This document shows positions 1-8,433 of a stretch of DNA of 10,293 bases, piece after piece. The notes under the pieces were generated by a model. That model did not search any database. It was not told the DNA's origin and saw only the letters and a program-made list of their open reading frames with translations. Within the stretch, counting starts at the first letter, position 1, and the number at the start of each line of letters is the position of its first letter. The position numbers and the translations under genes are program-made. Source of the stretch: Cokeromyces recurvatus (taxonomy: Eukaryota; Mucoromycota; Mucoromycetes; Mucorales; Mucoraceae); contig NW_026251450.1 in NCBI RefSeq assembly GCF_025118155.1, positions 1-10,293 of the forward strand, written 5' to 3'.

Positions 1-82
1 AATTCTAGGGATTTAAAAAACATCTCACCATTGCTAGCCATCTGGGATGCACCCTTTCTTAAATGTGATTGGCTGGTTCAAA

Positions 83-111
83 AAAAATTGGTAGCTTTTC
101 TACCAATTTTT
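83..111. repeat. 12-bp perfect hairpin
   Basis: Arms 83-94 (AAAAATTGGTAG) and 100-111 (CTACCAATTTTT) are perfect reverse complements around a 5-nt loop (CTTTT). It lies just upstream of the coding-like remnant at 141. It could be the end of a small inverted-repeat element or a transcript hairpin; no second copy was noticed. Confidence 0.6.
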
Positions 112-140
112 CCTCATTTACCATAATTTCCGCCATAGTG

Positions 141-323
141 ATGCTTTATATTGAAGCGAGATCAAAAACCTGTGAAGTATTAGCAAATGAAGATAATATT
201 GTTCAGAATATTATAGAGCTGAATTATGTAACAGCTGAAAGCGCCAAGAATATTCCCAAGGAAAGCAAAATAAAACCTCGTAGCCGTTTTTATAGAACAA
301 GCTCCAGATATAAGCATAAGTAA
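141..323 (+). pseudogene. coding-like remnant, possible helix-turn-helix fragment
   Basis: An ATG at 141 opens a 60-codon frame that ends at TAA 321-323. It stands out from the surrounding AT-rich DNA by its ordinary amino-acid mix (IEARSKTCEVLANEDN, then NYVTAESAKNIPKESKIKPR). The second part has the length and A-x-x-I-x-x-x-x-x-I-x-x-R rhythm of a helix-turn-helix such as those at the N-terminus of Tc1/mariner-type transposases, with a proline breaking it. An AG at 138-139 could also be a splice acceptor making this an internal exon. No catalytic domain follows, so at best this is a remnant. The transposase idea is inference; a chance ORF is possible. Confidence 0.25.
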
Positions 324-1015
324 TATTATAATAGATGAATTACATAATAAAGGATAAACTATAAGCCTGAATATGAAACGAAATTCTGTATAGAACATTA
401 TGCAAATAATATAATACTTACTGACATCCAATCATCTAAATGTATCAACTAAATAAGACATCTTAACATTTCTAAATATGTATTTTTATAGCCTTGACAA
501 AGGATTCAGGTCGTCTTTGATCCAATAAAATTAAACATGAAAGATATCAAGAACATATACTCAGATTAAACAATATTTTTTATATTTAAAACTTAATCAG
601 ATCATTATAATACCCAATAGATAATCCATAGATCAGTCTCTTGAATCAACAAGATGTATATCCGAATACTAGCACTGTTTCATGACTTACTTTCTTTGAC
701 GGTTATTTTTATTTCTTTGATTCAGGATTCATTGATATAAATACAAGCAGTTGTTTAGACACAAAATAATCTTTAACTTTCAATTCTTATTTTTATTTTA
801 CTTTTCTTTATTGAATAAAACACGGTCTCGAATTATACTTCCTTTGTTCTCTTTCTCTTTTTATTTTTCTTTATTATATTACGTTCCATCACAAGAGTGA
901 CTAAGTTATTCTTCAGCAAAACTGTTACTTCTTCTTCTCTTTTTCATGCTTCCTTCACTAGTAAAACTAGAAAAAAATATTTTATACTGCTCGAAAGCAA
1001 CGTCGGTATTTGCAG
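324..1015. other. AT-rich stretch without a recognised gene
   Basis: No convincing exon was found on either strand. The DNA is T-rich and pyrimidine-rich from about 780 to 960. An 18-nt segment at 703-720 is the reverse complement of 1055-1072 inside the dispersed repeat, but both are low-complexity A/T runs, so this is weak evidence for a third, inverted repeat copy. Confidence 0.5.
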
Positions 1016-1600
1016 TGTTGTGGTTTAGGTAAGTTTAGATAATTAAAATAGAAGTCAAAGAAATAAAAATAAAAGAAAATAAAACAGAAGAAGTACATTG
1101 AGACTTGTCAATAAGTTTATTAAAAGTTAATTCAATACAAGTATTGTTATTAGTTATAAGTTATGAGTTATAATGTAAGAGTATTTTTATATTTTGTGGA
1201 TAAGGATGATGAGTAATAAGAAGATAGAAATATAACAAATTGTATTTGATAATATAATTATAGAAGAATGATTATTAAAAGTTATAATTATAGATTCACG
1301 TCTTTAGTATATATTTATTTTTATAACTAATACGTGTATTCTGAGTAGAATCAATTATTACGCGTATTTGTATTATTCTTAGTTTACCCCAGTTTAACTT
1401 GTATAAAGTTATTTTTATAAATTAATATTCAGCAGAACAATAATAGAAGAAAGTATATTTTTAGATGTAGGACTTTTTATTAATTAATTATTTTTCTATA
1501 CAAATGTAAATATACTAAATATGTTTATAGAGAGAATTATTATACAAATGCACTATGTATTCTATTATGACTATTTATCTTATTAAATGAAGTTAAAAAT
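1016..1600 (+). repeat. dispersed repeat copy A (direct partner at 4533)
   Basis: This segment aligns in the same orientation with about 4533-5050. Shared anchors in the same order are TGTTGTGGTTT.GGTAAG at 1016 and 4533, GAGACTTGTCAATAAG at about 1100 and 4608, AGTTTA.CCCAGTTTAACTT at 1381 and 4841, an ATAATA.A.GAAA..ATA block at about 1440 and 4899, and GCACT.T.T...TCTATT near 1550 and 5000. The copies differ by many substitutions and small indels, so they are old. The TGTTG start is LTR-like, but no primer-binding site, polyprotein or clear CA end was seen. A solo LTR or a non-autonomous element are both possible. Confidence 0.65.
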
Positions 1601-2586
1601 ATTACAACCATGAAAATACATATTAGATATACGACTATAATATCAGATATTGTCATGTAATAACATCTTAGAGAATGACAATAATCGTAGCTTATAAATA
1701 ATTGGTACTGTTATAGCGAGAGTATTCAGTGTGAATAAATATTAACGACCTGTTTACCCCAAACCCTAGACCCTAGAAATAATGATGTACTAATGATGTA
1801 CTATAAATATTTTATATTTTTAGCTACAGCGACAGCTCAGGGAGAATAAAGATAAAAATATATCTTATTTCAAGCAGGATTATTGTTAGACAATATTTAG
1901 ACATAATGATTAGTTATAGTAGTATCCACTTTTTCAAATCATACTTCTATTAACAACACTTTTCTTCGAAAACATATAAATAGCCCCTATCATTATTCTC
2001 GGTATAATTTATGTGTTAATTTTGTTCTAATAGACTATACAGAGTCTTCAGGGACTTGTCCTTTTTGTTTTCTCTTTCCTTATCTTTTGCACTTAAAACA
2101 GCTACATTTTAAGTTAACCTATTGAGATTGAGCAATTGAACGTTGGATAGGCGAGTTAAACATCCGGACATTTTTTCTCATTGTGATGAGTAACTGGTTT
2201 CGCATTATATAATAAACAGGGCACGCTAACGCAGGACAAGGGTGTTGTATTTATACATAACATCATAAAGAGGTCAATATTTAACACAACACCAATGAAA
2301 TAGCATCTATAAACATCATCTAGAACTACCAAGCAAAGTATAAATAGCCAGATAGTTTTTACGAGAAGAATATTTAATATTTAGTTTTTTTAATAATAAT
2401 TTTTTTCTAACAAAAAGTTATTCTTACTTGTGCCTGTGTCTCACGATGTATTTCTGTCTTCTTAACCCATACAACAAAGGGTTTGTCCAGCCGGGTGAAA
2501 AATATTAGTAGTTACATATATTCTTTACCTTGCTTGTCTGATATATATACATTTATGTTGATGTATAGAAACATTTCAGGGAACAA
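1601..2586. other. non-coding stretch upstream of the pseudogene
   Basis: No exon is recognised here. It contains AAACCCTAGACCCTAG at 1761-1776, which resembles a short degenerate telomere-type motif, an 11-nt unit AATGATGTACT twice in tandem at 1781-1802, and TATAAATAG boxes at 1975-1983 and 2339-2347. An 8-bp inverted pair (GGTGTTGT 2241-2248, ACAACACC 2286-2293) is also present. The end of a possible 5' UTR intron (TTTCAG) lies at 2575-2580, just before the ATG at 2587. Confidence 0.45.
2339..2347 (+). promoter_or_regulatory. TATA box candidate for the pseudogene
   Basis: TATAAATAG matches the eukaryotic TATA consensus and lies about 240 nt upstream of the ATG at 2587. A 5' UTR of that size, possibly with an intron ending at 2580, is reasonable. 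In such AT-rich DNA TATA-like words are common, and an identical word occurs at 1975-1983. Confidence 0.3.
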
Positions 2587-3966
2587 ATGTCTGAAGAACC
2601 CTCGGCATCAACGACTGAACAGCCTTCAACGCCAACGCGAGGAAAAAGATATCGCCCATTTTTTACAGTCAAGGACTTTGTAAGTTCTGAAGTAATTACT
2701 GATGAAGTAAGTATAGTCCCATAATACGTTAAAGCTTCTTTCATGATGTACAGGATACCAGTAGTGAAATAACTTCTTCTCCATCGTCATTTTTTCCATC
2801 TGATCTGATGAATATACCTGTTGGATATATTTGTAGAATCGAGATGTGCAAGCTGGAATGGGTTCCTAATAGTCCTCTTCCTATTCCAAATTCTCACTTT
2901 GCTGACTTGGTAGATGGCGCCAATAATAAAGCCAATGAGAATCAATTATTCCCCACGGATTATATAACCCGTTTATATGCCTCCTCTATCTTTAAGACTG
3001 ATAACCCCTTCTTGGTAAGTGAGGACAAGGATGATGATGATGATACTGGTCTGCCGTAAATTGTTTACGAAAACATTCAAGCCTTTAAAAGGGCTATTTA
3101 AAAATGTACGCTGTATATTCAACCGCATACATCCACAACTTTGGAGAAGATTGCTCTTAATAATATCATCACTTCCACTTATTTACTACATGGTAGGTCA
3201 AGAATCAAGTCAAAAGGATCAGAGATAAATCTTGTTGCCTCGTCTGTTTCTACCTTTTGGAGTCCGTTGTTCTCCGCTCATGACCAAGTACAAACTGAGT
3301 TTGATGCCACTTCCTGGATATTCAAACAACAAGATGATAGTTTTGATGCAAATTTACTCCCTGACATCATATTTAATTATCAGCAACAAGAAGAGGTTGT
3401 AGCGATAGGTTGTGGAGAAATAAAGAAGCCAGGTGTCTCCGAAGCCTTACTTAACGAAGATAAGATGCGTGTTTTGGAAGTAATGAAACGACAGTTGCAT
3501 CAGCGCCTCTGCCGTGCCAAAAAAAGAGTATGAAGCAGTGACCTTTGGTGTTCTTGTGCAAGGTAAGATTATGAGGAAGCAGTAGTGTTGCATATTTTAC
3601 TTATTATGTTTGTTTTACAAAGGTACAACGGTCATGCTTCTGGAGATAAAAATGGATCTTGAGAATGGTGTATACATGTATCATGAGCCGCAACCATTCC
3701 CCCTACCTACTAGGCATAATGCTCATACACATTTACAGATTGCTTTAGAGGCCATCAAAAAGTTGAAGGTACATATCATATATAATAATTGTTGAAAGTA
3801 GATCCTTGGCTAAAATACTTATATGTTGCTCATAAATATATAGGGCCAAATGTTGAATTCACTTCCGAAAGTAAAATGTCATGATAGTTAGAGCATCTGG
3901 AATCTTTACAGGCACTATGTCCGTCCGATAGTGTCTTCATTTGACTCCATCTACCACGGTCTGTAA
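2587..3966 (+). pseudogene. broken four-exon gene, PD-(D/E)xK nuclease-like protein
   Basis: Exons at 2587-2706, 2754-3562, 3623-3768 and 3844-3966 join with matching phases; the introns are 47, 60 and 75 nt with GTAAGT, GTAAGA and GTACAT donors and CAG, AAG and TAG acceptors. The product would be about 398 aa, but the frame is broken by TAA 3057-3059, TAA 3099-3101, TAG 3889-3891 and one extra A in the A7 run 3519-3525. Reading past each break gives natural sequence up to a final TAA at 3964-3966. After a Ser/Thr/Pro-rich N-terminus and an Asp run near residues 130-140, the C-terminal half has a GSE glutamate (about 197), PD (Asp 244), GEIK (Glu 262, Lys 264) and a downstream Gln (about 287) in KRQLHQRL. 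This order matches the PD-(D/E)xK nuclease core. From memory, similar uncharacterised proteins with a GEIKP-like core occur in Mucorales; I could not check this. Function is inference. Confidence 0.8.
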
Positions 3967-4532
3967 ATATATACTTTACGTGTGCTATAATTTTTTCTCT
4001 CCTTCAATTTAATATGTAAATACATAGTATAATTACCATTACTCTAAAATATTATATACGTTTTTAATACATTTTCAACATATCTCACATATGGATATCT
4101 TAGAGATGAACCTCTCTGTGCATAATATAAGTGCTAAAATTGTTATAGCAGCTTGATTGCTAAAGTAGAAAATATGCCCTTAGAATATAGCTCGAATACC
4201 AGCTTCTCCTAACATAATACATACGTAAAGAGCTTGTGTTGTGTATTTCATGATGTAATAACATAATAGCTTATAATAGTCAAATCAAAGTCATGTATAA
4301 CGGAACGATTTTGTATATATTGTCTTTGCACTTTATGCATACAATATTACTTAATTTCAGTTTAGATATGACATCCTTGTGATAAGACAATATAATAATG
4401 AATGCCAATATTATGAATCAGTAATAAGTCCAACATAAAATAAAGAATTAACAAAAAAGATATAAGTATTGTAGATTATAGATACTATTATTTTTACTCT
4501 TATCTAATATACTTATTTCTAAATGGAATTAT
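3967..4532. other. AT-rich stretch without a recognised gene
   Basis: This is the 3' flank of the pseudogene up to the second dispersed repeat copy. No exon, RNA gene or repeat could be supported in it. Confidence 0.5.
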
Positions 4533-5050
4533 TGTTGTGGTTTGGGTAAGTTTAAGAATTAAAAGATAAATAAAAAAAATAAAATAAAACAGACAGAAAA
4601 GTACGTTGAGACTTGTCAATAAGTTTATTAAGGTGAATTAATTCAAAATATAAGTATTGTATTGTATTGTTTTATATAAAAAATGAAGGGTTTGATAATA
4701 TAATTATAGAAATATACTGATTATTATAACATCAAGATTGATTATAGACATATTTATGTCTTTTGTATGAATTTATTGTTATATGACTAGTATGCGTACT
4801 TTGAGCAAAATCAATTAGTATGCGTATTTCTATTATTATTAGTTTATCCCAGTTTAACTTACAAAGTTATTTCTATGAATTTATATTCAACAGAGCGATA
4901 ATAAAGGAAAATATAAATTCATATTTAGGACTTTATCAAATATTTTCTAAACAAGGATAGAAATACTTCATATGTGCTTGACATAATTATCGTATAAGTG
5001 CACTCTATTTTTCTATTGGACTTATTTATCGTATTGAATTAAGCCGCAAA
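4533..5050 (+). repeat. dispersed repeat copy B (direct partner at 1016)
   Basis: This is the second copy of the repeat described at 1016-1600, in the same orientation and about 3.5 kb away. It is shorter by several small deletions: the offset between anchors falls from 3517 to about 3450 nt. The two copies bracket the 2587-3966 pseudogene. Similarity may continue faintly to about 5160, where an AGCTA...CT.AGG.GA pattern recurs near 1822. Exact ends cannot be set by eye. Confidence 0.65.
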
Positions 5051-5143
5051 ATTTTATAGCCATAGTTATAACAATAACTAAATAAAATTTTAATAACATG
5101 TGAATTTCTAGTCAAGTAACCTTAACCCGTAATATAGCTAGAC

Positions 5144-5172
5144 TGAGGAGAAAGTTTCATTATTTCTCCTCA
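5144..5172. repeat. 10-bp perfect hairpin
   Basis: Arms TGAGGAGAAA (5144-5153) and TTTCTCCTCA (5163-5172) pair perfectly around a 9-nt loop. The stem core GGAGAAA/TTTCTCC recurs in a second hairpin at 5351-5376, on the other side of the tRNA-like element. Confidence 0.6.
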
Positions 5173-5229
5173 ACCCTAGCATTTCATTGGCTATCATAAT
5201 ATTGCATATATATTTATTTTGTTAAAATA

Positions 5230-5308
5230 TGACAATCATGGGGATTGAACCCGGATCGCCAAACAAGTCCATTGTTAATTTTGTCACGTACCCCTGGGCA
5301 TAGGCCGG
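5230..5308 (-). mobile_element. tRNA-like (SINE-like) element or tRNA pseudogene
   Basis: On the minus strand there is a good B box, GGTTCAATCCC (5251-5241). About 40 nt upstream lies a fair A box, ATGCCCAGGGG (5301-5291), which is the usual tRNA spacing. A four-pair anticodon-like stem (ACA/TGT core around ATGGACT) lies between them. The expected acceptor arms (5308-5302 against 5237-5231) do not pair and the T stem has two mismatches, so a working tRNA is unlikely. The region is also clearly richer in GC than its surroundings. An old tRNA-derived SINE head or a tRNA pseudogene fits best; no A-rich tail or target-site duplication was found. Confidence 0.45.
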
Positions 5309-5350
5309 CTCCCATAAATTACATCTACACCGATCATATTGCCGGTTTGT

Positions 5351-5376
5351 GGAGAAAAAAAAACAAAATTTTCTCC
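5351..5376. repeat. 8-bp hairpin, related stem to that at 5144
   Basis: GGAGAAAA (5351-5358) and TTTTCTCC (5369-5376) are perfect reverse complements around a 10-nt A-rich loop. Sequence after each hairpin is also loosely alike (CAACCCTAGC...TTGGCTA after the first, GCAACC...TTGGCTA after this one), so the two may be diverged copies of one module flanking the tRNA-like element. Confidence 0.5.
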
Positions 5377-5513
5377 TTATCTGAGCAACCTTGTTGGCTA
5401 ACAATAAATAATTAGAAGATAATCTTTTTTTTTATAGAAAGGTTATATTAATTCTTCTTATATATTTCAGTTCAACGGACGTCTGTAAGAAAAGCACTAT
5501 TTGAGTAGTGATT

Positions 5514-6558
5514 TTATTCTTCTAAATTATTTCTAGAAAAATGAAGCCTACCAGAAGGATCCTCTTTTTGAGCTCTGGCAATTCGCCACTTATACTCACT
5601 AGGTGTTATAGTAGGTATATAACGAACTAATTTAAGTAATTGTTCGTGCAATATTTTATAGAATTGTACTGCCTCTTCTTTTTTACCCGCCTGCAAATAA
5701 TTAGATATGACATACAGATATACTGTATGAGCATATACATAGTATCTTCTTTTTCTAACGCTACGTTTATACATTTCCATAAACAGAGTTGCAAATGTAT
5801 TTGTTGGCGGAGGGAAAATGACATTTGCGTATTTTTTGAAGACTTCTTGATTGGGGGAGGCAAGATGGACTTTATTACACTAAAATAGAGACATTCAATA
5901 TTGATATAGAGAACTATAATAAATGATATCAAGTATATTTACGTCAAATATTTCATATAAGCTTTCTTCATTTCTTAAATGGATGAGGTCAAGGTTTAAA
6001 TGCGCATTGGGTGCAATGCAATAATTATTGACTGTTGATAAAATGTTGGAGTATGATTGTGCATAAAACACAATCAATGAATTTGCTGTTTCAACATTCA
6101 ATCCATGCAAAAGAAACATGTTAATATAGCTCTTTTCAGAGTCTTCACAATTTGTATAAAACTGAGGAGCAAATATCAGTTCAAAGTGCCGGTCATCAAC
6201 GTCAATAGTGGCAGCATCAGGGATAGGAGCAAAAACGACTAGATAAATTAAATTTTAGTTTATAAGACAGCATACTAATAAAATGAGCTATGCTTTATAC
6301 CTTGGGCTAGATCAGCTATATAAGCAGTCGTATTCTCTCGTTTACGTTCTAAATTTTATTACTAATAAGTCATGATCCTTACAATAAATTAATTGCATAT
6401 ATACAAACAATCTTACCTTCTTGATCGGATATACCTTTAATAACTTCATTGATACTTAAATTTTTAAATTGTAAAATTATTTTTTTCAAACTTGAAAGTC
6501 TAGTTTTTCTTTCTGCATTTGTTTGTTGATATTCTTCAAAGTTGATATTATTATTCAT
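5514..6558 (-). CDS. uncharacterised four-exon protein, 283 aa
   Basis: Exons run 6558-6417, 6348-6301, 6238-5943 and 5879-5514 on the minus strand. The introns are 68, 62 and 63 nt (donors GTAAGA, GTATAA, GTAAAT; all acceptors TAG), phases agree, and no frame breaks occur. The protein starts MNNNINFEEYQQTNAE with a Lys-rich first helix, has a central acidic and aromatic stretch, a basic cluster KRSVRKRR at about 200-207 that could act as a nuclear localisation signal, and one helical-repeat-like segment at about 209-246 (NYLQAGKKEEAVQFYKIL) that recalls a single TPR or PPR unit. It ends at TAA 5516-5514. No signal peptide, membrane segment or catalytic motif was seen. I do not recognise the family. 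It is divergent from the gene at 6908 and probably shares its promoter region. Confidence 0.75.
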
Positions 6559-6907
6559 CTTATCTATTGTATATATTTGCTTGTTTGTTTTTTGTAAGAA
6601 AAAATAAAATAAAATAATGGCTACATGGAAGCATTTATATATGAATATGATCTTTTTTTGATAATGGGTGCTTGCTTCATTATTTAATACAAATACAACT
6701 CAAGTATAATGTGTACATTTGAAATTGTAAAAAATAATGTAATATTTTCTTCATATCTTGCTTGAATGTCATTTGAGCTTTACACGCGTTTTTTGTTTTT
6801 TATCGCATCGCGAATAAATTATGACAACAGATGAATTCATTAAATAAATTAATACAACAAATTACTCGCCTCCTTTCTTTTTTTTTTTTACTTGTCATTA
6901 ATTCAAT
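6559..6907. promoter_or_regulatory. shared divergent promoter region with ACGCGT box
   Basis: These 349 nt separate the two divergent start codons. In otherwise AT-rich DNA they hold a compact CpG cluster: ACGCGT at 6784-6789 and TCGCATCGCGA at 6803-6813. ACGCGT is the MluI cell-cycle box bound by the MBF (Swi6/Mbp1-type) regulator in yeasts. A pyrimidine-rich tract lies at about 6868-6890, close upstream of the ATG at 6908, as is usual in many fungal promoters. Use of the box by either gene here is inference. Confidence 0.35.
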
Positions 6908-8171
6908 ATGAGTATGCAAGAGAAAAGAAAAAATTTAATAAACAATGACATGGTACCAGTTACCAAAAAACAGGCAGTATTAGTATTAGATGAAAAAAGT
7001 AAGGAAATCTAATGCACTAATGGTGCTATTGTACTTACTCTTTGTTTAAAAATTATAGGTCTAGATAATATTGTTCAACAGTTGAACAATATGGGCATTA
7101 GTGTCCATCATGATGGAGTATTAGTTGACTCGAATAATAATAAGTCAACTTTAAAGTTAAAAATAATAAAAAAAGATGAAAAAAGAAGAGGATGAAATAG
7201 AAGAAGAGGAAGAAGAAGAAAAGGAAGAAGAGAAAGAAGAAGAAGAAGAGGAGGAGGAAGAAGAAGAGGAAGAAGAAGAAAAAGAGGAAGAAGAAAAGGA
7301 AAAAGAAAAAACAGCCACTTCTGCTGAAAAAGCATTAGTGAGCTGTCGTAAAGGTAAAGGCGTGCTTGATAATAATCATAAAGCATTTATTTATTTACTT
7401 TGCATTTTAGTCATCCAAAGGTTTATTAAGAAGGACAAAAGACTTGATAAAAAAATCAATAATAGCATTAATGCTACTACATTTGAAACAAAGCAGATGT
7501 TAGAAGGCTTTGAAGAAACAAAAGAGGGGCCCTTAACGTTTGACGAACTTAAGGGTCAATTCAAAACCATAGTTGAGAAGTTCAACATGTCTGAGCTAGC
7601 CTCAGAACGTATAGCTTTGAACAAGAATATTCTTCGCGTTATTTTTGTTGTTGAATATAAAAAAGCTAGTTCAATATCAACATTTGATAGAACTAAGTTT
7701 AGACAAATGGCGTATGAAGGTAAGTATAAATATTTGCACATTAATGTACAAGTTTATAATTATCAGTTGATATATAGAATTAAAAAAAATAAGCAGAAGG
7801 ATGAAAAAAGAGCCTTTAGAACATTTGTTCAGATGGGGATGAGAATGTGTACGTTGATGTACTTTTACGGTAGTTTTGCACTAGTAGCAAACTCCGTATT
7901 TAACACTACGATGTTGGCGGTAGTAAGTATTAATTATCAACAAATATAAATATATACGTATATCAACAAATACATATATTGATACACTCTTTAGGTTGAT
8001 AGAATTGGCTTTGCAAAGCTATGTAAAGAAATGAATAATGAAGAATTCAAAAAGAGAATAGAAGAATTTGGAAAAGTAGAATTTGGAAAATTAGAAAAAA
8101 AAATATTAAATATAGAAAATAATGCTAAACATTTTAAAGAAATTGCTGAAGTATTCATAAGATTAGAATAA
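6908..8171 (+). CDS. uncharacterised acidic five-exon protein with poly-Glu tract, frame broken twice
   Basis: Exons at 6908-6998, 7059-7353, 7411-7719, 7778-7922 and 7995-8171 use good splice sites (introns of 60, 57, 58 and 72 nt, three with GTAAGT or GTAAGG donors). The frame closes only if one A is dropped from the A runs at 7168-7174 or 7179-7184 and one A is added to the A8 run at 7782-7789. The product would be about 338 aa: a Lys-rich N-terminus, a Glu tract at about 73-116, a mixed helical region (SELASERIALNKNILRVIF), a hydrophobic, membrane-like stretch at about 255-281 and a Lys/Glu helical C-terminus ending in RLE. I do not recognise the family. If the breaks are sequencing errors this is an intact gene; if real, it is a fresh pseudogene. 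An unspliced reading from ATG 7176 to TAA 7947-7949 is also open, but its tail is intron sequence. Confidence 0.65.
7199..7311 (+). repeat. 113-nt purine-only tract coding poly-Glu
   Basis: No pyrimidine occurs on the plus strand from 7199 to 7311; the sequence is irregular GAA/GAG/AAA triplets that encode Glu with scattered Lys. Mixed GAA and GAG codons argue against a recent single-triplet expansion. Long mirror-like purine tracts can form triplex DNA. Confidence 0.9.
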
Positions 8172-8433
8172 AATAATAATTGCTAAATGGATAATATAAA
8201 AAAAATAATAGTAATGCATTAACAGAGTATTATTCTACTACCAATAAGATATCAAAATACTATTCACTAATACACACCACACCACACATTATTATTATAT
8301 ATTGAAGAAAACACGTACAGTGTATTGTATACATATAATCTATATAATACGAAATACAACATACAATATAATATAATATAATCCATATTCCCAACCATGA
8401 TACTTAATTGTACATTTACTATATTATATCCAT
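8172..8433. other. AT-rich 3' flank with AATAT microsatellite
   Basis: No gene is seen. An AATAT repeat of about 3.5 units lies at 8365-8382 and a CACCACACCACAC run at about 8276-8287. AATAAA overlapping the stop at 8167-8172 is a plausible poly(A) signal for the upstream gene. Confidence 0.4.

Noticed and set aside
180..431. Minus-strand 83-codon ORF
   Set aside because: It lies opposite the coding-like 141-323 frame and has a random hydrophobic composition typical of AT-rich antisense frames.
2241..2293. Terminal inverted repeats of a tiny element (GGTGTTGT/ACAACACC)
   Set aside because: Only 8 bp, with no target duplication and no related copy; expected by chance at this scale.
3015..3146. 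A 132-nt intron from the GTAAGT at 3015 that would skip the first two stops
   Set aside because: Phase is compatible with an acceptor at 3146, but the skipped part reads as natural protein (IVYENIQAFKRAI, CTLYIQPHTSTTLE) and the acceptor has no pyrimidine tract. It remains the main alternative.
3057..3891. TAA and TAG read as glutamine (alternative genetic code) because in-frame stops fall inside good coding sequence
   Set aside because: The same gene and both neighbours end naturally at TAA, followed by sequence without coding character. A frameshift in the same gene also shows decay, so nonsense mutation is simpler.
5230..5308. Functional tRNA-Ser with a GGA anticodon
   Set aside because: The acceptor arms do not pair and the T stem has two mismatches, despite the good B box.
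5222..5404. Minus-strand 60-codon ORF
   Set aside because: It overlaps the tRNA-like element and hairpin and has no coding character beyond the higher GC of that element.
5627..5932. Overlapping ORFs on both strands (5627-5932 minus, 5640-5888 plus)
   Set aside because: Both are shadows of exons 3-4 of the intact minus-strand gene, whose splice phases agree.
7108..7386. Minus-strand Leu/Pro-rich ORF
   Set aside because: It is the antisense of the GAA/GAG tract; CTT/CCT repeats give Leu and Pro automatically.
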